Shown here piece by piece: positions 17,957 to 27,601 of a stretch of DNA of 64,000 nucleotides (the first letter of the stretch is position 1; each line of letters opens with the position of its first letter). The translations under genes were made by a program, and so were the position numbers. Where the stretch lies: positions 3,205,501-3,269,500 of the forward strand of contig NZ_JADALJ010000001.1 of assembly GCF_014876185.1 (NCBI RefSeq), read 5' to 3'. The notes under the pieces were generated by a model that saw only the letters and a list, made by a program, of their open reading frames with translations, had not been told where the DNA came from and made no database searches. The stretch comes from Rufibacter sp. LB8 (lineage in GTDB: Bacteria; Bacteroidota; Bacteroidia; Cytophagales; Hymenobacteraceae).

Positions 17957-18497
17957 AGTTGAAAACTAAAAGATGGAAAAAGTGAGGGTCTAAAACTTTG
18001 ATAAATGATAATTGGGCGAAAACATGCCTGTTGGGCCTAAATTCAAAATCTTGAAGAAAACGCCCTATTGCGTTAGCAAACTATAAAAATTTGTTATGAT
18101 TCCGTAGTTAAAAAAAAAATTTCAAAAGTTTTCTTGCTTTGGAGGAGGACTCTCTCTATATTTTCAACAAATAAGAAAACTGTCTGTAATGCCAGCCAAG
18201 CCACCCTTGAAGAATACTATTTCCTTGGGTCTTAACAAAGGTTATTAAAATAGCAAACTATAAGGCAGATAGGTTTTAAAATTGAAATATTTACTTTTAA
18301 CAAGGGTTTTTTTGATAAATGTATATTTTTTCATTGTCACAAGACATTAAATTGCTTTAACTTGCGGAAATTTTTGTGTAGATTTCATTTGCCTGCTTGC
18401 TAAGGTTGGCGCATGAGATTGACACCCGGCTCTATTGTATTGTTTCACCTTGCTCACCACCTAAAAACCAACAAATTCAGTTTCTAAATTCTTACCT
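17957..18497. other. Divergent regulatory region between the acyltransferase and susC
   Basis: 541 bp, strongly AT-rich with a run of nine or more A near 18110, and no ORF. It must carry promoters for both flanking genes. A TAGATTTC element about 20 bp after TTGC near 18361-18385 loosely resembles the Bacteroidota TANNTTTG promoter, but not well enough to call. No palindrome of the dispersed family lies here. Confidence 0.5.
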
Positions 18498-21400
18498 ATG
18501 AAAGTAGTATTACGGTTAATGTTGTTTGCCATGAGCTTCTTGATAGCTCAGGCAGGTTTTGCCCAAAGCAAGACCATTACGGGGCGGGTGACCTCCGCTG
18601 AAGACGGCTCTGCCCTGCCCGGCGTAAGCGTGGTAGTAAAGGGGACCACTATTGGTTCTTCTACAGACGGAGACGGTCGCTTCTCTATTGATGCCCCGGT
18701 TGAGGGAACGTTGGTGTTCTCTTTTATTGGCATGTTGCCCCAAGAGGTAAAGGTGGGTGCTGCCAGCTCCATTAACATTGTGCTCAGGTCAGATGCCAAG
18801 GTGATGGATGAAGTGGTGGTGGTAGGGTACGGTACTCAGATGAAGAGTAATGTAACTGGTGCCATTTCTACCGTTGACACTAAGGTATTAGAGTCAAGAC
18901 CCATTGCCGACGTTGCCCGTGGCTTACAGGGAACCGTGCCAGGTCTTACCATCACTACCCCCAGCGGTCAGATTGGTTCAGCGCCTGTTATTAAATTAAG
19001 AGGAAACTCTGGTACCCTTGTTGGGAATGGAGGAGCACAGCCGCTTATCTTGGTAGACAACGTTGAGGTTCCAGATTTACAATTAGTAAACCCAGATGAT
19101 ATTGAAACCATCTCTGTCCTGAAAGATGCGGCTTCGGCTTCAATCTATGGTTCCAGAGCGGCTTGGGGTGTTATCTTGATTACTACCAAAGGTGGTAAAA
19201 GAGGTGCGCCTAACAGAGTGACCTACTCCAATAACTTCTCTTGGAGCACGCCTACCCAAGTGCCAGAATTGGCCCCGGCTCCTGAGGCCGCTGAAATGGC
19301 CTTTGGTGCCAGAAGAAGAGTAGACCCATCTGCTGCGTTGATCAGTGCCGCCGGTGTGCGCATTGACTTAACGGCCATTGAGAAATTGCATGAATACCGC
19401 AGACTATATGGTGACGGTAGCCAGTTCAGCATGGAGATGGTGGAAGGCCGTGACTATGAGATCAGAGATGGTGGCGTTTATTTCTACCGCCCTTGGGATG
19501 TGAATGAACTGTTCATGGAGAAATGGGCTCCCCAGCAAACGCACAACCTTTCAGTTTCTGGCGGCAGCGAGAAAACCAATTACAACCTTAGCGCTAGTTA
19601 TTTAGACCAAGGCGGTATCTATAAAGTAAACCCAGATGATTTCAAGCGCTACACCATTAACATGGGCGTTAGCACAGAAGTAAACAAATGGTTAGACATT
19701 AGAGGTAAGTTCTTGTACTCAAATACAAAGTTGACTGCCCCTTTCATGTTCTCCTCTGCTACGTATGACCCATGGTTCTATCTGTACAGATGGCCTTCTA
19801 TTGCTCCTTACGGTACCATCAATGGCCAGCCTTTTAGAAACTCTATTACAGAAACAGCTCAGGCTAAACTGAACGAGACAAATAAAGGATTTACCAGAGT
19901 AAACGTAGGTGCCACCTTCAAACCTGTAAAAGGATTGACTGTAGATGTGGACTATACTTATGGTAGAACAAATGATGACTACAAAGAAGTAGGTGGTAAT
20001 ATTGCGGCACTTGACCACTGGAGTGGTATTGACCAAAGCAACAAAATTCCTTACCGTGTATATACTACCTCTTCTTTTGATAGAGTGGGCTACCAGACTT
20101 GGTGGTCAAACAGACATACTGTAAAAGGGTTTGCCACTTACAACCTTGACATTAACCAGCACTCAGTGAAGTTCATTGCCGGTGGTGATATTGAAGAACT
20201 TGAAAACTGGTCTTTGCTGGCTAGAAACACAGGCTTAATGGACCCTAACGCCGGTGAGCTTAACTTAACTAGTGGGTTATTGCCTACTATAGGTGGTTCC
20301 CACGGTGGGTTTGCTACAGCGGGTGTGTTTGGTCGTATCAACTATGCCTTTAATAACAAATACCTATTGGAGATAAATGCCCGCTATGATGGTTCCTCCA
20401 GATTATCTCCTACCACCAGATGGGGCTTCTTCTCCTCTGCTTCTGCCGGTTATGTAGTTACCGAGGAAGCATTCATGGAGTTTGCCAGACCAGTGCTGTC
20501 TTTCTTGAAACTTAGAGCTTCTTATGGTTCAGTAGGAAGTGAAAACCTGCCAATAGGTTTAATTTACCCTACCATGCCTAGATCAAACTCTGGTTGGCTT
20601 GTAGGTGGTGTAAACATGCCAACAGCTGGTTCTCCTGGCGCGGTAGGTGATAAACTTACCTGGGAAACCGTTTCTACCTTAGACTTTGGGGTAGATGCTA
20701 GATTCTTAAATGACAGATTTGGTTTCACCTTTGACTGGTTCAGAAGAAGCACAATTGACTTGTTAGGACCTGGAGCTACCTTGCCAGTTACTTTTGGTAC
20801 TGGTGCACCGCAGGTAAACTTTGGTGAAGTACGCGCAGATGGTTGGGAACTTGGTATTGATTTCAAGCATTCCTTCAACAATGGCCTTAACATCAACGCC
20901 ATGGTTGCCCTTTCAGATGTAGTGGAAAAAATCCATGAATACAGAGATGGATCTAGCGGCAGAATTATTTCAGCCAACTACCAAGGCAGAACACTTGGTG
21001 AAATCTGGGGCTATGAAACAGACAGATTCTTTACCGAAGACGATTTCAAGAGAGATCCTGCAACCGGTCAACTGCTGATGGAAAGAGGCGCTTACGTGTA
21101 CCAAGATGGCGTACCTGTTCAGACATTCTTAGAATATGCTGGTTTGAGATTTGGGCCTGGTGACATCAAATACAAAGACTTGAATGGTGACGGTAAAATT
21201 GACCGTGGAGACAACTCTGTAGAGAACCCAGGTGACCAGAAAGTGATTGGTAACACCACGCCAAGATATCAGTATAGCTTGCGTTTAGGAGCAGACTGGA
21301 AAGGCGTTGATGTGAGCATGTATCTGCAAGGCGTTGCAAGCCGTGACTATTGGGCTACGGGTCAAATGTACATCCCAGGCTGGAGAGCGCACGAAGCATG

Positions 21401-21773
21401 GTACGCCCATCAGTTAGACTATTGGACTCCTGAGAACCCCAATGCATTCTACCCTAGGTTGACCCAAATTGGCGAAGCCAGCGTTTTCAACTTCCAGCCA
21501 CAGAGCAAGTACTTGTTAGACCTGTCTTACCTGCGTGTGAAAAACGTGCAGATTGGCTATACCATCCCTAAAGCCATTTCCCAGAAAGTGAAGATTGAAC
21601 GCTTGAGAGTGTATGGTAGCGGGGAGAACCTCTTTACGTTTGACAACCTGAACGGTGTTCCTATTGACCCAGAAGTAAACGTGACTCCAGGAAACCAAGG
21701 CGATGCCACCGGTGTTGGCCGTGTGTACCCATACCGTACGTCTTTCTCAGTTGGTGTACAGATCACCCTTTAA
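18498..21773 (+). CDS. SusC/RagA family TonB-linked outer membrane transporter
   Basis: A 1091-residue TonB-dependent transporter. A signal peptide (to AGFAQ, about residue 23) precedes a carboxypeptidase-like regulatory domain (residues 25-100, TITGRVTSAEDGSALPGVSV), the conserved DEVVVVGYGTQ TonB-box-like motif, the plug domain (about 115-235) and a long beta-barrel ending in the aromatic-rich tail RTSFSVGVQITL. It partners with the SusD-like lipoprotein 18 bp downstream to import large ligands, often glycans or peptides. No sensor, sigma/anti-sigma pair or glycosidase is directly adjacent, so the substrate is unknown. Confidence 0.96.
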   Translation: MKVVLRLMLFAMSFLIAQAGFAQSKTITGRVTSAEDGSALPGVSVVVKGTTIGSSTDGDGRFSIDAPVEGTLVFSFIGMLPQEVKVGAASSINIVLRSDAKVMDEVVVVGYGTQMKSNVTGAISTVDTKVLESRPIADVARGLQGTVPGLTITTPSGQIGSAPVIKLRGNSGTLVGNGGAQPLILVDNVEVPDLQLVNPDDIETISVLKDAASASIYGSRAAWGVILITTKGGKRGAPNRVTYSNNFSWSTPTQVPELAPAPEAAEMAFGARRRVDPSAALISAAGVRIDLTAIEKLHEYRRLYGDGSQFSMEMVEGRDYEIRDGGVYFYRPWDVNELFMEKWAPQQTHNLSVSGGSEKTNYNLSASYLDQGGIYKVNPDDFKRYTINMGVSTEVNKWLDIRGKFLYSNTKLTAPFMFSSATYDPWFYLYRWPSIAPYGTINGQPFRNSITETAQAKLNETNKGFTRVNVGATFKPVKGLTVDVDYTYGRTNDDYKEVGGNIAALDHWSGIDQSNKIPYRVYTTSSFDRVGYQTWWSNRHTVKGFATYNLDINQHSVKFIAGGDIEELENWSLLARNTGLMDPNAGELNLTSGLLPTIGGSHGGFATAGVFGRINYAFNNKYLLEINARYDGSSRLSPTTRWGFFSSASAGYVVTEEAFMEFARPVLSFLKLRASYGSVGSENLPIGLIYPTMPRSNSGWLVGGVNMPTAGSPGAVGDKLTWETVSTLDFGVDARFLNDRFGFTFDWFRRSTIDLLGPGATLPVTFGTGAPQVNFGEVRADGWELGIDFKHSFNNGLNINAMVALSDVVEKIHEYRDGSSGRIISANYQGRTLGEIWGYETDRFFTEDDFKRDPATGQLLMERGAYVYQDGVPVQTFLEYAGLRFGPGDIKYKDLNGDGKIDRGDNSVENPGDQKVIGNTTPRYQYSLRLGADWKGVDVSMYLQGVASRDYWATGQMYIPGWRAHEAWYAHQLDYWTPENPNAFYPRLTQIGEASVFNFQPQSKYLLDLSYLRVKNVQIGYTIPKAISQKVKIERLRVYGSGENLFTFDNLNGVPIDPEVNVTPGNQGDATGVGRVYPYRTSFSVGVQITL

Positions 21774-21791
21774 TTTCTAAATTGAATCAAG

Positions 21792-23576
21792 ATGAAAAAT
21801 AGATTATTTGCTTTCCTATTCATAGCCATGACTGCGGTTAGCTGTGATGATGATTTATTAGAGAAACCACCCTTAGATGCCTTGACTGACAATACCTTCT
21901 GGTCAAGTGAAGCCAATGTGAGAACTTTCTCCTATGGGTTCTACACCGCTTATTTCTCAGGCTATGGTACCAGTGCCGCTGCCCAGGGAACCCATTGGTC
22001 TGGTAACAACCAGGTGTTAAGTGATGACAGAGCGCCCAGCGCGCCAGTTCTGTTCACTTTAAACCCGCCAGCCTCTGGTGGTGGCTGGGACTTCTCTTGG
22101 GTGAGAAGATCCAACATCTTAATTGACCGTGTAGCTAACGCCCCTGCTTTATCTACGGATGCCAAAGCCCATTGGGGTGGTGTAGGCCGCTTCTTTCGTG
22201 GTCTGGAATACCATGACCTGGTAAGAAGATTTGGTGATGTCCCTTACTATGATTACGTGCCTGGTGATTCAGACATTGCTAGTCTTTACAAGGCGCGAGA
22301 TTCCCGTACGTTTGTTATGGATAAGGTTTTGGAAGACTTCAAATTTGCCGCTGAGAATGTAAGAACTCCTGCCGCAGAAGGTACTGCCGGCGGTACAAAA
22401 GGGCTCACCATCAACAAGCAAGTAGTGTTGGCCTATATGTCACGGGTTTTCTTGTTTGAAGGTACGTGGCAGAAATACCACATGAACAACCCAGCCAAAG
22501 CCAAAGAATACTTAGAAGCTGCTAAATGGGCCGCTGACCAGGTAATGACTACGGGTGGTTATAGCTTAGGTAGATACAGAGAAACATTCACATCTTTTGA
22601 CTTGGCTAACAACCCAGAAGTTATTCTGTACCGCCAGTATGTAGATGGTATTCAGATGCACGCTACCATGAGCTACAACAACAAAGAAGCTCAGTCTGGT
22701 GCCTCCAAAGACATGATTAATTCTTATGTCACTAAGAACGGTCTGCCTATCAAGCAAGCAGGCAATACGCAGTACCAGGGCGATAAAGGAATTAAGAATG
22801 TAATGGCCAATAGAGACCCACGCATTACAGAGACTTTTGTTGACTCCATACGTTTACTGGGCATGCGGTATAACAACAAAGCCGTATACAATTACTCCAC
22901 TTCTGGCTATGTATCGCATAAATACTTAGAAGAAACCACCAAAACTCTTCCAGCAGGTAACGGTCAGGTAAACGTAACAGATGCTCCTATCATTAGATAC
23001 GGCGAAGTCTTGATCAACTACGCAGAAGCAGCCGCTGAATTGGCTACTGTGGGCGGAGCAGCTCTCTCGCAATCTGACATTGACAGATCAGTGAACGTGT
23101 TAAGAAACAGACCAGGTATTGGTGTAGCACCGCTTCAGGTTTCTGGTGACCAGGCACTCGTAGCTGGAACACCTATAGAAGACCCAGATAGAGATGGCTC
23201 AGTTAGCCCAATTCTGTGGGAAATCAGAAGAGAGCGCCGCGTAGAGCTTATCTTTGAAGGCTTTAGATATGATGACCTGAGACGTTGGAAAAAGCTTATT
23301 TACGCTGACACGCAGGTGAATGGTGATATCAACAGAGGTGCCTGGGTATCTAAAGACAACCCGGAGTACACCCTTGGTACCGTTCGTTTAGCCGTAGGCG
23401 ATAATGACGCACCAAGCACCACCTTAAGAGAAGGCTACGTAGTGCCTTCTTTCAATGCCACTGGTGTGCGCATCTTTGACAACGACAAACATTACTTGGC
23501 ACCATTGCCTCTTAACCAAATCAACTTATATAAAGCAAATGGTTTTGTGTTAACGCAGAACCCAGGCTGGGAATAA
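21792..23576 (+). CDS. SusD/RagB family nutrient-binding lipoprotein
   Basis: A 594-residue outer membrane lipoprotein. The lipobox is TAVSC with Cys18, followed by DDDLLEKPPLDALTDNTFW, the usual SusD opening. TPR-like helices and the C-terminal RRERRVELIFEGFRYDDLRRW motif confirm RagB/SusD. It caps the SusC barrel and captures the ligand. It begins 18 bp after susC and is followed by a strong terminator, so the operon consists of just these two genes. Confidence 0.96.
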   Translation: MKNRLFAFLFIAMTAVSCDDDLLEKPPLDALTDNTFWSSEANVRTFSYGFYTAYFSGYGTSAAAQGTHWSGNNQVLSDDRAPSAPVLFTLNPPASGGGWDFSWVRRSNILIDRVANAPALSTDAKAHWGGVGRFFRGLEYHDLVRRFGDVPYYDYVPGDSDIASLYKARDSRTFVMDKVLEDFKFAAENVRTPAAEGTAGGTKGLTINKQVVLAYMSRVFLFEGTWQKYHMNNPAKAKEYLEAAKWAADQVMTTGGYSLGRYRETFTSFDLANNPEVILYRQYVDGIQMHATMSYNNKEAQSGASKDMINSYVTKNGLPIKQAGNTQYQGDKGIKNVMANRDPRITETFVDSIRLLGMRYNNKAVYNYSTSGYVSHKYLEETTKTLPAGNGQVNVTDAPIIRYGEVLINYAEAAAELATVGGAALSQSDIDRSVNVLRNRPGIGVAPLQVSGDQALVAGTPIEDPDRDGSVSPILWEIRRERRVELIFEGFRYDDLRRWKKLIYADTQVNGDINRGAWVSKDNPEYTLGTVRLAVGDNDAPSTTLREGYVVPSFNATGVRIFDNDKHYLAPLPLNQINLYKANGFVLTQNPGWE

Positions 23577-23593
23577 TTGATTTAGTTTCTATA

Positions 23594-23627
23594 AAAAGGC
23601 CGCTGATGGAAACATCAGCGGCCTTTT
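23594..23627 (+). terminator. Rho-independent terminator of susCD
   Basis: Perfect stem AAAAGGCCGCTGATG/CATCAGCGGCCTTTT with a GAAA tetraloop, about 17 bp past the susD stop. Very strong. Confidence 0.93.
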
Positions 23628-23770
23628 GTTTTGTAGCCACCTGACCAGCAGAAGAACCAGCAAGCATTTGAGATACCGGCCTGAATTCGCTAAGCTATAG
23701 GCAGATTTTAAAGGGAAGCAAAGTCAAGTGGTATTGGCTACTCCCAAAGGAACAGACACAAGAAAGCCCT

Positions 23771-23810
23771 GCGTTTTCGGGCTCATTTCTGGGAATGAGG
23801 CCTAAAACAG
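23771..23810. repeat. Dispersed 40-bp palindrome, copy 8
   Basis: Left arm GCGTTTTCGGGCTCATTT, right arm AATGAGGCCTAAAACAG. It directly abuts the fumC terminator (23811), between convergent operons. Confidence 0.85.
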
Positions 23811-23841
23811 AAAACCCGCTGCATTAGGTGCAGCGGGTTTT
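23811..23841 (-). terminator. Rho-independent terminator of fumC
   Basis: 13-bp stem AAAACCCGCTGCA/TGCAGCGGGTTTT with a 5-nt loop, 30 bp past the fumC stop. T-rich on the minus strand after the stem. Confidence 0.9.
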
Positions 23842-23870
23842 CTGTTTTCTATACTACGTTCAGGATATGC

Positions 23871-25268
23871 TTAGCCTTTCAAGCTGCCAATCATGTCTTC
23901 TGGTTTCACCCATTCAGTGAATTGTTCATCGGTGAGTAAACCTAAATCAAGAGCCGCTTGCCGAAGAGTAGTTCCTTCTTTGTGCGCTTTCTTGGCAATC
24001 TTGGCGGCGTTGTCATAGCCCACGTGCGGGTTCAAAGCTGTTACCAGCATCAAAGAGTTTTCCAGCTGGCGTTTGATTACCTCATAATTAGGTTCAATGC
24101 CCACAGCGCAATGTTTGTCGAAGGAGTCACAGGCATCGGCTATTAAACGGGCGCTCATAAGTAGGTTGAAAATCATGACCGGCTTGAACACATTCAACTC
24201 GAAGTGACCGTTCATCCCTCCTACTGAGATAGCCACGTCATTTCCCATTACCTGGGCGCAGACCATGGTCATGGCCTCTGCTTGCGTGGGGTTCACTTTG
24301 CCGGGCATGATGGAGGAACCAGGTTCGTTTTCCGGTATGATGATTTCACCGATACCAGAACGCGGACCCGAGGCCAACAGTCTTATATCATTTGCAATCT
24401 TCATCAAGCTCACGGCCAGTTGCTTCAAGGCACCGTGCGTTTCTACCATGGCGTCATGCGCGGCCAGAGACTCAAACTTGTTTTCGGCGGTTTTCAACGG
24501 CAAGCCAGAGAATTCAGAGATTTTCTGCGCCACCAATTCGGCGTAGCCATTAGGCGTGTTCAACCCAGTACCAACCGCAGAGCCGCCCAATGCCAACTCG
24601 CTCAAATGGTCTAAGGTGTTTCTCAATGCGCGCATGCCATGATCTAACTGCGACACATAGCCAGACAATTCCTGACCCAGCGTAAGCGGCGTGGCGTCCA
24701 TTAAGTGCGTGCGGCCAATCTTCACCACGTGCATAAATTCCTGAGATTTGGCGTGCAGCGTATCTCTCAGCTTCTGCACCATGGGCAGCGTGTTCTGCGT
24801 CACGGCTTTATAAGCCGCAATGTGCATGGCCGTGGGGAACGTGTCATTGGAAGACTGCGACTTGTTCACATCATCGTTCGGGTGGATCTTCTTTTTCTCG
24901 TCCATCAGGTCGCCGCCCAGCAAAACGTGCGCGCGGTTAGCCACCACTTCGTTCACGTTCATGTTGCTCTGCGTGCCAGAACCAGTCTGCCACACCACCA
25001 GCGGAAATTGGTCAGCCAGGTCACCAGCCAAGATTTCGTCACACACCCGACCAATGATTTCGGCTTTGTCTTGCGCCAGTACGCCCAGCTCCGCGTTGGT
25101 GTAAGCGGCGGCTTTCTTCAAAATGGCGAAGGCGTCAATCACCTCTACCGGCATCAATTGTCCGCCAATGGTGAAGTTCTCTTTGGACCGTTGGGTCTGG
25201 GCGCCCCAGTATTTATCGGCGGGCACCTCTACGGGCCCCATGGTGTCTTTCTCTATGCGTATGCTCAT
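23871..25268 (-). CDS. fumC: Fumarate hydratase class II
   Basis: TCA-cycle enzyme converting fumarate and malate; iron-independent class II. I chose the ATG at 25268, giving [20 protein letters not shown] and 465 residues, the family length; a longer in-frame start at 25352 would add 28 residues that look non-coding. Active-site elements are SGTQSNMN (97-104), THLMDATP with His188, and the superfamily signature [11 protein letters not shown] (317-327) with Ser318. Transcribed alone with its own terminator. Class II members are close to aspartase, but the HPNDDVN and [12 protein letters not shown] stretches fit fumarase. Confidence 0.96.
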   Translation of the reverse strand: MSIRIEKDTMGPVEVPADKYWGAQTQRSKENFTIGGQLMPVEVIDAFAILKKAAAYTNAELGVLAQDKAEIIGRVCDEILAGDLADQFPLVVWQTGSGTQSNMNVNEVVANRAHVLLGGDLMDEKKKIHPNDDVNKSQSSNDTFPTAMHIAAYKAVTQNTLPMVQKLRDTLHAKSQEFMHVVKIGRTHLMDATPLTLGQELSGYVSQLDHGMRALRNTLDHLSELALGGSAVGTGLNTPNGYAELVAQKISEFSGLPLKTAENKFESLAAHDAMVETHGALKQLAVSLMKIANDIRLLASGPRSGIGEIIIPENEPGSSIMPGKVNPTQAEAMTMVCAQVMGNDVAISVGGMNGHFELNVFKPVMIFNLLMSARLIADACDSFDKHCAVGIEPNYEVIKRQLENSLMLVTALNPHVGYDNAAKIAKKAHKEGTTLRQAALDLGLLTDEQFTEWVKPEDMIGSLKG

Positions 25269-25326
25269 GTCTGTTAGAAAATGGTTTATACTTGGTAGAA
25301 GGCCCAAAATTACGCAATTATTCATA

Positions 25327-25360
25327 AAAAACGGGTGCCCCAAAGAGAGCACCCGTTTTT
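25327..25360. terminator. Terminator-like hairpin upstream of fumC
   Basis: Stem AAAAACGGGTGC/GCACCCGTTTTT with a 10-nt loop. It looks like a bidirectional terminator, but sits 59 bp upstream of the fumC start with no gene ending nearby on the right for 600 bp. It may stop read-through from the GHL10 transcript. Confidence 0.7.
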
Positions 25361-25392
25361 GCCTTCGTTTCTGGAAATGAGCCCGAAAACGG
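25353..25392. repeat. Dispersed 40-bp palindrome, copy 9
   Basis: Left arm CCGTTTTTGCCTTCGTTT, right arm AAATGAGCCCGAAAACGG. Its left arm overlaps the 3' arm of the hairpin at 25327-25360, so the two structures cannot form together. Confidence 0.85.
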
Positions 25393-25487
25393 ATATCTTT
25401 TTTCTGCTTTGAGTTTTCAATTCGAAGTAAAATCTTACTGTTGGGTAACTTATTGTTGTAGAAATCGCTGTTCGGGGGAATCGCTGT

Positions 25488-25828
25488 TCGGGATTTCTAA
25501 TCCTGAACCACTCTGTCAGGGATTTCCTAATCCCTGTTGCTGCCAGTTGGTAAGCGCGTACGGGGATTGATAAATCCCCAACAGAGTACTTTCGGATTGA
25601 TAAATCCGAAAGAGCGAGAAAGACTAACCTACCACTAAACCTGCTTCAAGTTTTCAACTTGGAGCCACCCATTGAGCAAGTTTATCAACTTGCGTATTTT
25701 GCTATTAGAAAAATAAGGCCCACTATGGCGCGGAAGTAACTTCCGCGCCATAGTGGGGTAAAGAATGTATTTAAAGTATAAGGAAGTTTATAAACTTCCA
25801 GCGTGGATAGCCACAAGTTTAAAACTTG
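25488..25828. repeat. Cluster of nine short palindromes
   Basis: Nine different inverted repeats in 340 bp: near 25488-25507, 25517-25537, 25562-25579 (GGGGATT/AATCCCC), 25591-25610 (TTCGGATT/AATCCGAA), 25646-25662, 25676-25693 (GCAAGTT/AACTTGC), 25719-25757, 25782-25799 (GGAAGTTTATAAACTTCC) and 25814-25828. Two motif groups are evident, GGATT..AATCC and AAGTT..AACTT. Spacing is irregular and sequences differ, so this is not CRISPR. Confidence 0.8.
25719..25757. repeat. 39-bp perfect palindrome
   Basis: Two 19-bp perfectly complementary arms, starting CCCACTATGGCGCGGAAGT, around a single A. It is the largest member of the palindrome cluster and much more GC-rich than its surroundings. Confidence 0.9.
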
Positions 25829-25851
25829 CGGCAGCAAAAGTAGTAGCGGTT

Positions 25852-25891
25852 CCGTTTTCGGCTTCATTTCTGAAAACGAGCCTGAAAACAG
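25852..25891. repeat. Dispersed 40-bp palindrome, copy 10
   Basis: Left arm CCGTTTTCGGCTTCATTT, right arm AAACGAGCCTGAAAACAG. About 80 bp downstream of the GHL10 stop. Confidence 0.82.
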
Positions 25892-25897
25892 AAATCA

Positions 25898-25972
25898 TCT
25901 CCACATTCTCACAACTCCAAATTTCCACATTACAACTAGCACATCAGCACATTGAAAAATTAGCACATTAAC
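25898..25972. repeat. Phased CACATT/AGCACAT degenerate repeats
   Basis: A run of short words such as CCACATT, AGCACATCAGCACATTG and AGCACATT at 7-10 bp spacing. Similar stretches, on the other strand (GTGCTGATGTGCTAAT), lie at 50171, 51357 and 62210. They look like decayed short tandem repeats. Confidence 0.6.
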
Positions 25973-27520
25973 CTACTTCCGTTTGGCATTCACTTTCCCC
26001 GACAGGCCGCTTTCATTGTGCAGGCGGTCTACGGCGGTCACGGCGTAGGTGTAGCGCTCGCCGGGCTTAGCGGTTTTGTCTGTGTACGTGGTCCCTGTGT
26101 GCTGCAGTGCTAGCAGATGCGCCGGGTTCTCTGGATTGATGGTCTGGCCTTGCAACACGCGGTACACCACATAATACCTGGCTAAATCCCCGTCTGAAGC
26201 TTTGGCAGGCGCGTTCCAGGTCAAGGAAATACCATCTGTGTTGTTTTTAACTTTCAAGTCAGTGGGAACCAAGGGCGCCACGGCGTCTTTCCAGGGCATG
26301 GCGGGGATTAACGCGGGATGGCGGTAGTAGTTGGCGCGAAGCGTGTCTTGTACGCCAAGCGGGTTGCTCATGACAGATTTAGAGCTGAAGAACACGCTGC
26401 CGTGTACGCCGGGGTTGGCGCGGTTGAGGCGCATCTGTCGGCCGCTTTCCAGTGGGTCATGCCATTCCTTGAAACGGGCGTCAGAAGCTACGCGGTAGGT
26501 GCCCAGGCCAATGTAATTGTGCTTCCCGAAGCTGTTCTTCGCCCACCAGTCCAGCATTTTGGCGTAGTCTGCCACGGGATAGCCAATGTGGAAATACAGT
26601 TGCGGTACGTTGTAGTCAATCCAGCCTTTCTCCAGCCATTTGTACACATCGGCGTACAGGTGGTCATAATTGGTGAGGCCGCCTTTGGTGTCTGAGCCAC
26701 GCGGGTCTTGGGTCACGTTTCGCCAGATGGCAAAGGGGCTAATCCCGAATTTCACGTACGGCTTGGTGGCTTTGATGCTGTCAGACAAGACCCTGATGAC
26801 CTCGTCTACATTGTTCCTGCGCCAGTCATCTTTGTTAGTGAAACCAGCGCCGTATTTCTTAAAATCGTCTTCATCTGGGAAGGGGGCAGACGTTGGGTAC
26901 GGGTAGAAATAATCATCGAAATGCACGGCGTCAAGGTCATAGCGGCGCACCACGTCCATGATCACGTCAATAATGTAGGTCCGTACTTCAGGAAGGCCGG
27001 GCTTGAAGTATTTCTTGCCGCCATAGGTCACAAACCACTCAGGCTTGGTCTTGGTGATGTGGTCTTTGGAGATGTTGGCGCTGATAGTGTCATGGGTGGC
27101 GCGGTACGGGTTAAACCACGCGTGGAATTCCATGCCGCGCTTGTGTGCCTCTTCAATCTGAAAGGCCAGCGGGTCATACGGCGGATTAGGCGCTTGCCCC
27201 TGCTTGCCAGAAAGCCAATGTGACCACAATTCTTTGGAACTCCTATACAACGCATCTGTGGTAGGCCGCACCTGCACAATCAAGGCATTGATGCCGTTTT
27301 TCTGATGTTCATCCAGAATATACCTGAACTCCTCCATCTGCGTCACTGGTGAAAGCCCTTGTTGGCTGGGCCAGTCAATATTCCCCACCGTGGCAATCCA
27401 GACGCCCCTGAACTCGCGTTTGGGCGAGGCCGAAGGTGTTTGGGCCTGCGCGGAGAAGGAGAAAAGGCAAAGCAGCGCAACTGCCAATCTGCTAAAGGGT
27501 GAGAGAAACCAGCTTTTCAT
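25973..27520 (-). CDS. GHL10-type glycoside hydrolase (YngK-like) with C-terminal FnIII domain
   Basis: A 515-residue secreted protein with signal peptide MKSWFLSPFSRLAVALLCLF to SAQAQ (about residue 26). Residues 34-390 form the DUF187/GHL10 TIM-barrel, starting REFRGVWIATVGNIDWPS and containing VDAVHFDDYFYP-like LDAVHFDDYFYPYP, where Asp and the following acidic residues are likely catalytic. Residues 415-510 are a fibronectin type III-like beta sandwich. Family members are linked to cell-wall or peptidoglycan glycan cleavage, but the substrate is not settled. The dipeptidase gene lies upstream on the same strand (124 bp apart), which hints at peptidoglycan turnover. Confidence 0.88.
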   Translation of the reverse strand: MKSWFLSPFSRLAVALLCLFSFSAQAQTPSASPKREFRGVWIATVGNIDWPSQQGLSPVTQMEEFRYILDEHQKNGINALIVQVRPTTDALYRSSKELWSHWLSGKQGQAPNPPYDPLAFQIEEAHKRGMEFHAWFNPYRATHDTISANISKDHITKTKPEWFVTYGGKKYFKPGLPEVRTYIIDVIMDVVRRYDLDAVHFDDYFYPYPTSAPFPDEDDFKKYGAGFTNKDDWRRNNVDEVIRVLSDSIKATKPYVKFGISPFAIWRNVTQDPRGSDTKGGLTNYDHLYADVYKWLEKGWIDYNVPQLYFHIGYPVADYAKMLDWWAKNSFGKHNYIGLGTYRVASDARFKEWHDPLESGRQMRLNRANPGVHGSVFFSSKSVMSNPLGVQDTLRANYYRHPALIPAMPWKDAVAPLVPTDLKVKNNTDGISLTWNAPAKASDGDLARYYVVYRVLQGQTINPENPAHLLALQHTGTTYTDKTAKPGERYTYAVTAVDRLHNESGLSGKVNAKRK

Positions 27521-27601
27521 AGTTTTTAAAAATGTTTAAGAACCTGAATGGCAAATACGTTTCTTTCCCTGGCTCTTGCAACATTTACGGGCAGCTAATT
27601 T

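Larger units (their letters stand above)
25269..25972. other. 704-bp palindrome-rich spacer between fumC and the GHL10 gene
   Basis: No gene seen. In order it holds a terminator-like hairpin (25327-25360) that shares bases with a dispersed palindrome (25353-25392), nine short unrelated palindromes (25488-25828), another dispersed palindrome (25852-25891) and a stretch of phased GTGCTAAT-like repeats (25898-25972). This is the densest structured non-coding region in the window. Confidence 0.8.

Noticed and set aside
25488-25828. A CRISPR array
   Set aside because: The palindromes differ in sequence, spacing is irregular and there are no unique spacers of constant length; no cas genes are near.
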